A program made the translations under genes and the position numbers. A stretch of DNA of 44,959 nt from SIG299 sp964632165. Lineage in GTDB: Bacteria; Bacillota; Clostridia; Lachnospirales; Lachnospiraceae. Below the pieces are notes generated by a model, which searched no databases, had not been told where the DNA came from, and saw only the letters and a list, made by a program, of their open reading frames with translations. Below are positions 40,320 to 44,959 of this stretch, piece by piece. The stretch spans positions 1 to 44,959 of the forward strand of contig CAZWCZ010000013.1 of NCBI GenBank assembly GCA_964632165.1, read 5' to 3'. The number at the start of each line of letters is the position of its first letter. The first letter of the stretch is position 1.

Positions 40320-43300
40320 ATGGCATTTACACATTTGCATGTGCATACCGAGTACAGTCTGTTGGACGGCTCGGCAAAAATTAAAGAAATAGTTGCCAGA
40401 GCAAAGGAACTGGGAATGGACAGCCTTGCGATCACTGACCATGGGGTTATGTATGGGGTGATTGACTTTTATCGTGCCTGCAAAAAAGAAGGGATTCGTC
40501 CAATCATCGGATGCGAAGTATATGTAGCACCCGGATCGCGATTTGCAAAAGAAGGCGGAATGTCGGAGGAGAGGTATTATCACCTTGTCCTGCTGGCAGA
40601 AAATGATAAAGGATATTCTAACCTGATCAAGATCGTTTCCAAAGGTTTTACGGAAGGATATTATTATAAACCGCGTGTGGATTATGAAGTATTGAAGCAG
40701 TATTCAGAAGGGATCATTGCACTTTCGGCCTGTCTGGCAGGCGAGGTGGCGGTAAATCTGAAACGCGGATTTTACGAAGAAGGAAAAGCAGCGGCACTCC
40801 GTTTGCAGGAAATCTTCGGGAAAGACAATTTCTTTTTGGAGATGCAGGATCATGGGATCCCGGAGCAAAAGACGGTCAACGCGGCATTGCTCCGCATGCA
40901 TCAGGAAACAGGGATCGATCTGGTGGCGACAAACGACGTGCACTATATTTACGACACAGACGTAGAGGCACATGATATCCTCCTTTGCATCCAGACGCAG
41001 AAAAAAGTAACGGATGAAGACCGGATGCGTTATGAAGGCGGACAGTATTATCTGAAATCTCCGGAAGAGATGGAAGAATTATTTCCATATGCAAAAGAGG
41101 CATTGGAAAATACGCATAAGATCGCAGAACGCTGCAATGTAGAAATTGTTTTCGGACAATACAAACTGCCGAAATATGATGTGCCGGAAGGGTATGATGC
41201 CTGGACATATCTTCAGATGCTGTGTGAGGAAGGTATGAAGCGCCGGTATCCGGAGGTCACACCGGAACTTCAGGCTCGTCTTTCCTATGAACTGAATATC
41301 ATCCATACCATGGGATTTGATGATTATTATCTGATCGTCTGGGACTTTATAAAATATGCCAAAGACCATAACATTATGGTAGGACCGGGGCGGGGAAGCG
41401 GCGCGGCAAGCATTGCTGCATATGCTCTCGGAATTACGGATATCGATCCGATCCGCTATCAATTGCTGTTTGAACGTTTTTTAAATCCGGAGCGCGTTTC
41501 CATGCCGGATTTTGATATTGATTTTTGTTACGAACGCCGACAGGAAGTGATCGATTATGTCGTAAGAAAGTATGGGAAAGACAGGGTAGTGCAGATCGTT
41601 ACATTTGGTACGATGGCAGCACGCGGTGTAATTCGGGATGTCGGACGGGCATTGGATTATCCGTATGCGATCTGTGATCAGGTGGCAAAAATGATTCCGC
41701 AGGAACTGAATATTACGATAGAAAAGGCACTTGAGAGCAGTGCAGAACTCAGGGGACTTTATCAGACGGACGAAAAGATCCGGTATCTGATCGACATGTC
41801 AAAACGATTGGAAGGACTTCCGCGCCATACTTCCATCCACGCGGCAGGCGTTGTGATCGCCAATGCACCGGCGGATGACTATGTACCTTTATCACGAGGG
41901 GCTGATGATGCGATCACAACCCAGTTTACCATGACGACATTAGAAGAACTGGGACTTTTAAAAATGGATTTTCTCGGTCTTCGTACATTGACGGTCATTC
42001 AGGATGCAGAGGAACTGATCAATAAAAACCGCCCGCAGAAGGAATGGATCTGCATGGACAGGATCGATTATGATGATCCTAATATTTACGAAATGATCAG
42101 CAGCGGAAGATCGGATGGGGTATTCCAGTTAGAAAGTACCGGAATGAAGAATTTCATGAAGGAGTTAAAGCCTGAAAATCTGGAAGATGTCATTGCCGGG
42201 ATTTCGTTGTATCGTCCGGGACCAATGGATTTTATCCCAAAATACATTAAAGGAAAACAAAATCCGGAAAGTATTGTGTATGATTGTCCGGAACTGATAC
42301 CGATCCTGCAGACGACACACGGATGTATTGTTTATCAGGAACAGGTTATGCAGATCGTTCGTGAACTTGCCGGCTACAGCTATGGGAGAAGTGATCTGGT
42401 ACGCCGTGCCATGGCAAAGAAAAAAGCAGATGTCATGGCAAGGGAACGAAAAAACTTTGTATACGGAAACGAAGAAGAACAGGTAAAGGGCTGCATCGCC
42501 AACGGTATTTCGGAAGAGATCGGGAACAGGATCTTTGATGAAATGACGGATTTTGCCAAGTATGCGTTTAATAAGGCACATGCTGCCTGCTACGCGGTGG
42601 TTTCTTATCGGACGGCGTATTTGAAATACTATTATCCGGTGGAATTTATGGCGGCATTGATGACTTCTGTTATGGATCATACGGGGAAAGTGACGGAGTA
42701 CATTTATTCCTGCCGTCAGATGGGCATTGAAATCCTTCCGCCGGATGTCAACGAAGGCGAAATGGGATTTTCCGTATCCGGAAATCAGATCAGATATGGA
42801 CTTTCGGCCATTAAGGGAGTCGGAAAGCCTGTCATTGAGGCATTGGTAAAAGAAAGGGAAGAAAACGGCAGATTTACCGGGCTGAAGGACTTTGTGGAAC
42901 GTCTGTCCGGAAAAGAAGTCAATAAACGGACCATAGAAAGTTTTATCAAAGCAGGAGCATTCGGCCCGGAATTTGGGACAAGAAAACAGCTGATGCAGGT
43001 ATATATCGCGGTAATGGACGGAGTAGCCCTGGAACGTAAGAAGGGGCTGACGGGACAGATGAGCCTGTTTGATCTTGTAGCAGAAGAGGACAGACAGGAA
43101 TTTGAAGTGCGGCTGCCGGAGGTCGGTGAATATACAAAAGAAGAACTGCTTGCTTTTGAAAAAGAAGTAATGGGTGTGTATGTCAGCGGTCATCCTCTTG
43201 AACATTATATGGCAGTGTTGAAAAAGAACACAACGGCGGATACGCTTGCTTTCCAGCTGGATGAAGAGACCGGGACGGTAAAGGCAAAAGACGGAGAGAT

Positions 43301-43787
43301 CGTGGTTCTTGGCGGAATGCTGGCAGGAATTACAAAAAAGACGACAAAAAACAACACGACCATGGCATTTCTGACATTGGAAGACCTGTTTGGGACAGTA
43401 GAAGTTATTTTGTTCCCGCGGGATTATGAACGGTATCGTTCCGTGCTTCGCGAAGATGCAAAGGTACTGATCCGTGGACGTGTTTCGGCAGAAGAAGATA
43501 AGGCTGCAAAACTGATCGCAACGGAACTCACAGAACTTTCGGAACTTCCGAGGGAGCTTTGGGTACGGTTTGAAAATAAACAGGCATTTTTTGAGCGGGA
43601 AGAAGAACTGTATCGTCTTTTGAGTGAAAGCGACGGTAAGCAGGAGGTCGTGATCTATCTTGGAGAAGAAAAAGCGATCAAACGCCTGTCGAAGAACCGC
43701 TGTATCGAAATCACGGAAGAACTTCTTTTGAGACTGCAGGATGTGTTTGGAAAAGATCAGGTTAAGATTGTGGATAAAAAAAGCTAG
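40320..43787 (+). CDS. dnaE: DNA polymerase III alpha subunit (DnaE type)
   Basis: 1155 residues. A PHP domain at the N-terminus starts HLHVHTEYSLLDG; the polymerase active site PDFDIDF contains D399 and D401; GPGRGSGAAS, the fingers (about 560-800), a helix-hairpin-helix region and an OB-fold (MLAGITKKTTKNNTTMAF in outline) follow. It lacks the exonuclease insert of PolC and so is the DnaE enzyme of Firmicutes, which extends primers on the lagging strand alongside PolC. AAGGA lies before the ATG. No own promoter is clear in the 68-base gap; the terminator before it may be partly read through. Confidence 0.95.
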   Translation: MAFTHLHVHTEYSLLDGSAKIKEIVARAKELGMDSLAITDHGVMYGVIDFYRACKKEGIRPIIGCEVYVAPGSRFAKEGGMSEERYYHLVLLAENDKGYSNLIKIVSKGFTEGYYYKPRVDYEVLKQYSEGIIALSACLAGEVAVNLKRGFYEEGKAAALRLQEIFGKDNFFLEMQDHGIPEQKTVNAALLRMHQETGIDLVATNDVHYIYDTDVEAHDILLCIQTQKKVTDEDRMRYEGGQYYLKSPEEMEELFPYAKEALENTHKIAERCNVEIVFGQYKLPKYDVPEGYDAWTYLQMLCEEGMKRRYPEVTPELQARLSYELNIIHTMGFDDYYLIVWDFIKYAKDHNIMVGPGRGSGAASIAAYALGITDIDPIRYQLLFERFLNPERVSMPDFDIDFCYERRQEVIDYVVRKYGKDRVVQIVTFGTMAARGVIRDVGRALDYPYAICDQVAKMIPQELNITIEKALESSAELRGLYQTDEKIRYLIDMSKRLEGLPRHTSIHAAGVVIANAPADDYVPLSRGADDAITTQFTMTTLEELGLLKMDFLGLRTLTVIQDAEELINKNRPQKEWICMDRIDYDDPNIYEMISSGRSDGVFQLESTGMKNFMKELKPENLEDVIAGISLYRPGPMDFIPKYIKGKQNPESIVYDCPELIPILQTTHGCIVYQEQVMQIVRELAGYSYGRSDLVRRAMAKKKADVMARERKNFVYGNEEEQVKGCIANGISEEIGNRIFDEMTDFAKYAFNKAHAACYAVVSYRTAYLKYYYPVEFMAALMTSVMDHTGKVTEYIYSCRQMGIEILPPDVNEGEMGFSVSGNQIRYGLSAIKGVGKPVIEALVKEREENGRFTGLKDFVERLSGKEVNKRTIESFIKAGAFGPEFGTRKQLMQVYIAVMDGVALERKKGLTGQMSLFDLVAEEDRQEFEVRLPEVGEYTKEELLAFEKEVMGVYVSGHPLEHYMAVLKKNTTADTLAFQLDEETGTVKAKDGEIVVLGGMLAGITKKTTKNNTTMAFLTLEDLFGTVEVILFPRDYERYRSVLREDAKVLIRGRVSAEEDKAAKLIATELTELSELPRELWVRFENKQAFFEREEELYRLLSESDGKQEVVIYLGEEKAIKRLSKNRCIEITEELLLRLQDVFGKDQVKIVDKKS

Positions 43788-43793
43788 TTTCTA

Positions 43794-43822
43794 TTGAAAA
43801 TGTGGAGAAAATGCTTTAAAAT
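43794..43822 (+). promoter_or_regulatory. pfkA: Probable promoter of pfkA
   Basis: TTGAAA (43794-43799) and TAAAAT (43817-43822) are 17 bases apart, in the 96-base gap after dnaE. The start would be near 43829, with GGAGGTAAG before the GTG. Confidence 0.55.
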
Positions 43823-43883
43823 GGACTGGATGTCCTACATTTAAGGAATTAGGAAGAACGGAAGATAGACGGAGGTAAGAAAA

Positions 43884-44864
43884 GTGAATAAGACAAATCA
43901 TGTAAAGACCATAGGCATTTTGACCAGCGGTGGTGATGCACCGGGCATGAATGCGGCAATCCGTGCGGTAGTCCGCACCGCATTGGCAAATGGATTACGG
44001 GTAAAGGGAATTCAGAGAGGATACGCAGGTCTTTTGGAAGAAGATATCATTGACATGGATGCAAAAAGCGTTGCAGATATCATTCAGCGCGGAGGTACAA
44101 TGCTTTATACGGCCCGCTGCCCTGAGTTCATGCAGCCGGAAGTACAGGATAAGGGAGCAGAAATCTGTAAGAAGCACGGGATTGACGGATTGGTTGTCAT
44201 CGGTGGAGACGGTTCCTTTAACGGAGCAAGAAAACTCTATGAGCGCGGCATCAATACGATCGGGGTTCCGGGAACGATCGATCTTGACATTGCATGTACA
44301 GAATACACCATTGGATTTGATACCGCAGTAAATACAGCGATGGAAGCAATCGATAAGGTGCGTGATACTTCAACTTCTCATGAGCGCTGCAGCATCATTG
44401 AAGTTATGGGAAGACATGCCGGCTATATCGCACTCTGGTGCGGTATTGCAAATGGTGCAGAAAGCATTCTGCTTCCGGAACTTTATGATAATAATGAAGA
44501 TGCGATCATCCAGAACATCATTGAGAGAAAGCGCAGCGGAAAGAAACATCATATCATTGTAAATGCAGAGGGTGTTGGTGATTCGACCAATATGGCAAAG
44601 AGGATCGAAGCGGCTACCGGTATTGAGACAAGAGCAACGATCATCGGTCACATCCAGCGTGGTGGAAGTCCGACAGCAAAAGACCGTGTTTATGCATCTG
44701 CCATGGGTGCCAAGGCAGTAGAACTTTTATGTGAAGGAAAGAGCAATCGTGTGGTTGCATACCGTCATGGCGAATTTGTAGATTTTGATATTATGGAAGC
44801 ACTTGCAATGAAGAAGTCGCCGGATGAATTCCTGGTAACGATGGCAAAGAAACTTTCCAGATAA
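43884..44864 (+). CDS. pfkA: ATP-dependent 6-phosphofructokinase
   Basis: 326 residues, starting with GTG six bases after GGAGGTAAG. Motifs: GILTSGGDAPGMNAAIRA, GGDGSFNGA (Gly after the aspartate favours ATP over pyrophosphate), PGTIDLDI with both catalytic-loop aspartates, MGRHAGYIAL and GHIQRGGSPTA. It makes fructose 1,6-bisphosphate, the signal that activates HPr kinase. In most ATP-type enzymes the loop reads TIDND; here Asn is replaced by Leu, and AGTD becomes ACTE. The gene is complete and probably allosterically regulated. No good terminator follows within the window. Confidence 0.94.
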   Translation: MNKTNHVKTIGILTSGGDAPGMNAAIRAVVRTALANGLRVKGIQRGYAGLLEEDIIDMDAKSVADIIQRGGTMLYTARCPEFMQPEVQDKGAEICKKHGIDGLVVIGGDGSFNGARKLYERGINTIGVPGTIDLDIACTEYTIGFDTAVNTAMEAIDKVRDTSTSHERCSIIEVMGRHAGYIALWCGIANGAESILLPELYDNNEDAIIQNIIERKRSGKKHHIIVNAEGVGDSTNMAKRIEAATGIETRATIIGHIQRGGSPTAKDRVYASAMGAKAVELLCEGKSNRVVAYRHGEFVDFDIMEALAMKKSPDEFLVTMAKKLSR

Positions 44865-44920
44865 ATAAGAACTTATCTGAGATAAAAAAGCAGGGAACGT
44901 GAACTGTGATATGCTCCCTT

Positions 44921-44959
44921 CTAGGTAGACAAGTGAAATAATAAAAACTTGTTACTTAG
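44921..44959. repeat. Imperfect inverted repeat at the window edge
   Basis: CTAGGTAGACAAGT (44921-44934) and ACTTGTTACTTAG (44947-44959) are inverted copies with one mismatch and one bulge around an AT-rich 12-base spacer. Upstream, AGGGA and TCCCT also pair (44893-44920). The stretch 44865-44959 has no gene. It could be a poor terminator or the end of an insertion sequence lying beyond the window; not resolved. Confidence 0.35.

Noticed and set aside
42165..43205. Long minus-strand open frame of 346 codons inside dnaE
   Set aside because: It lies wholly antisense to conserved DnaE coding sequence, has a Cys/His/Phe-rich composition typical of antisense frames and lacks a ribosome binding site.
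1..44959. tRNA, rRNA, CRISPR or riboswitch elements
   Set aside because: No cloverleaf-like CCA-ending gene, rRNA-like block, regularly spaced repeats or familiar riboswitch core was seen on either strand; small structured RNAs could still be missed by eye.

Overview
The window looks like a chromosomal segment from an anaerobic, pectin-using Gram-positive of the class Clostridia, most likely the family Lachnospiraceae. The signs are strong AGGAGG-type ribosome binding sites, -35/-10 promoters of the housekeeping type, pyruvate formate-lyase fermentation genes, a membrane-anchored pectate lyase, teichoic-acid-type polymer genes, and the clostridial-type block uvrC-hprK-glucokinase-murB-rapZ-whiA-crh-dnaE-pfkA. 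I cannot name the genus from sequence alone. I saw no rRNA, tRNA, CRISPR array, prophage or complete insertion sequence; only the last 40 bases or so hint at a mobile-element end.

Layout. 1-8000: a small OB-fold-like lipoprotein; on the minus strand a NUDIX hydrolase followed by a DUF2971 protein; a 1262-residue surface pectate lyase of family PL9 whose promoter carries a textbook catabolite-responsive element (cre); and a convergent MATE efflux pump. 8000-10250: a membrane-anchored cell-wall amidase and an MFS transporter in one operon. 10246-13400 (minus): a pyruvate formate-lyase operon in which the enzyme is naturally split into a 684-residue catalytic chain and an 80-residue glycyl-radical chain, followed by the activating enzyme. 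13500-18370: a NatA-like ABC ATPase, two ABC-2 permeases and an SLC13/ArsB-like permease. 18470-19930: a secreted DNase I-fold phosphodiesterase with a jacalin-like lectin tail. 20020-24230 (minus): topoisomerase IV genes parE-parC. 24380-31180: tagD, two large proteins that each fuse a TagB/TagF glycerophosphotransferase domain to a GT4 glycosyltransferase domain, and a diaminopimelate decarboxylase. 31200-end: ftsH-uvrC, then hprK-glcK-murB-rapZ-whiA-crh, dnaE and pfkA.

How the genes connect. HPr kinase (hprK) and a Crh-like protein that keeps Ser46 but has Asp instead of His at position 15 would report glycolytic state, with glucokinase and phosphofructokinase beside them. The cre at the pectate lyase promoter is a plausible output of that circuit. 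Pectin products and sugars would be fermented through pyruvate formate-lyase. The tagD/TagF-GT4 genes, lysA, murB and the amidase concern the cell envelope.

The most noteworthy points are the two-chain pyruvate formate-lyase, the tandem TagF-GT4 paralogues of which the first has lost both conserved catalytic histidines, the His15-to-Asp Crh-like protein in a rapZ-whiA cluster without yvcK, the nuclease/sphingomyelinase-fold protein with a lectin tail, and a long dyad around the ftsH promoter. Positions and motifs were read by eye; no database search was run.
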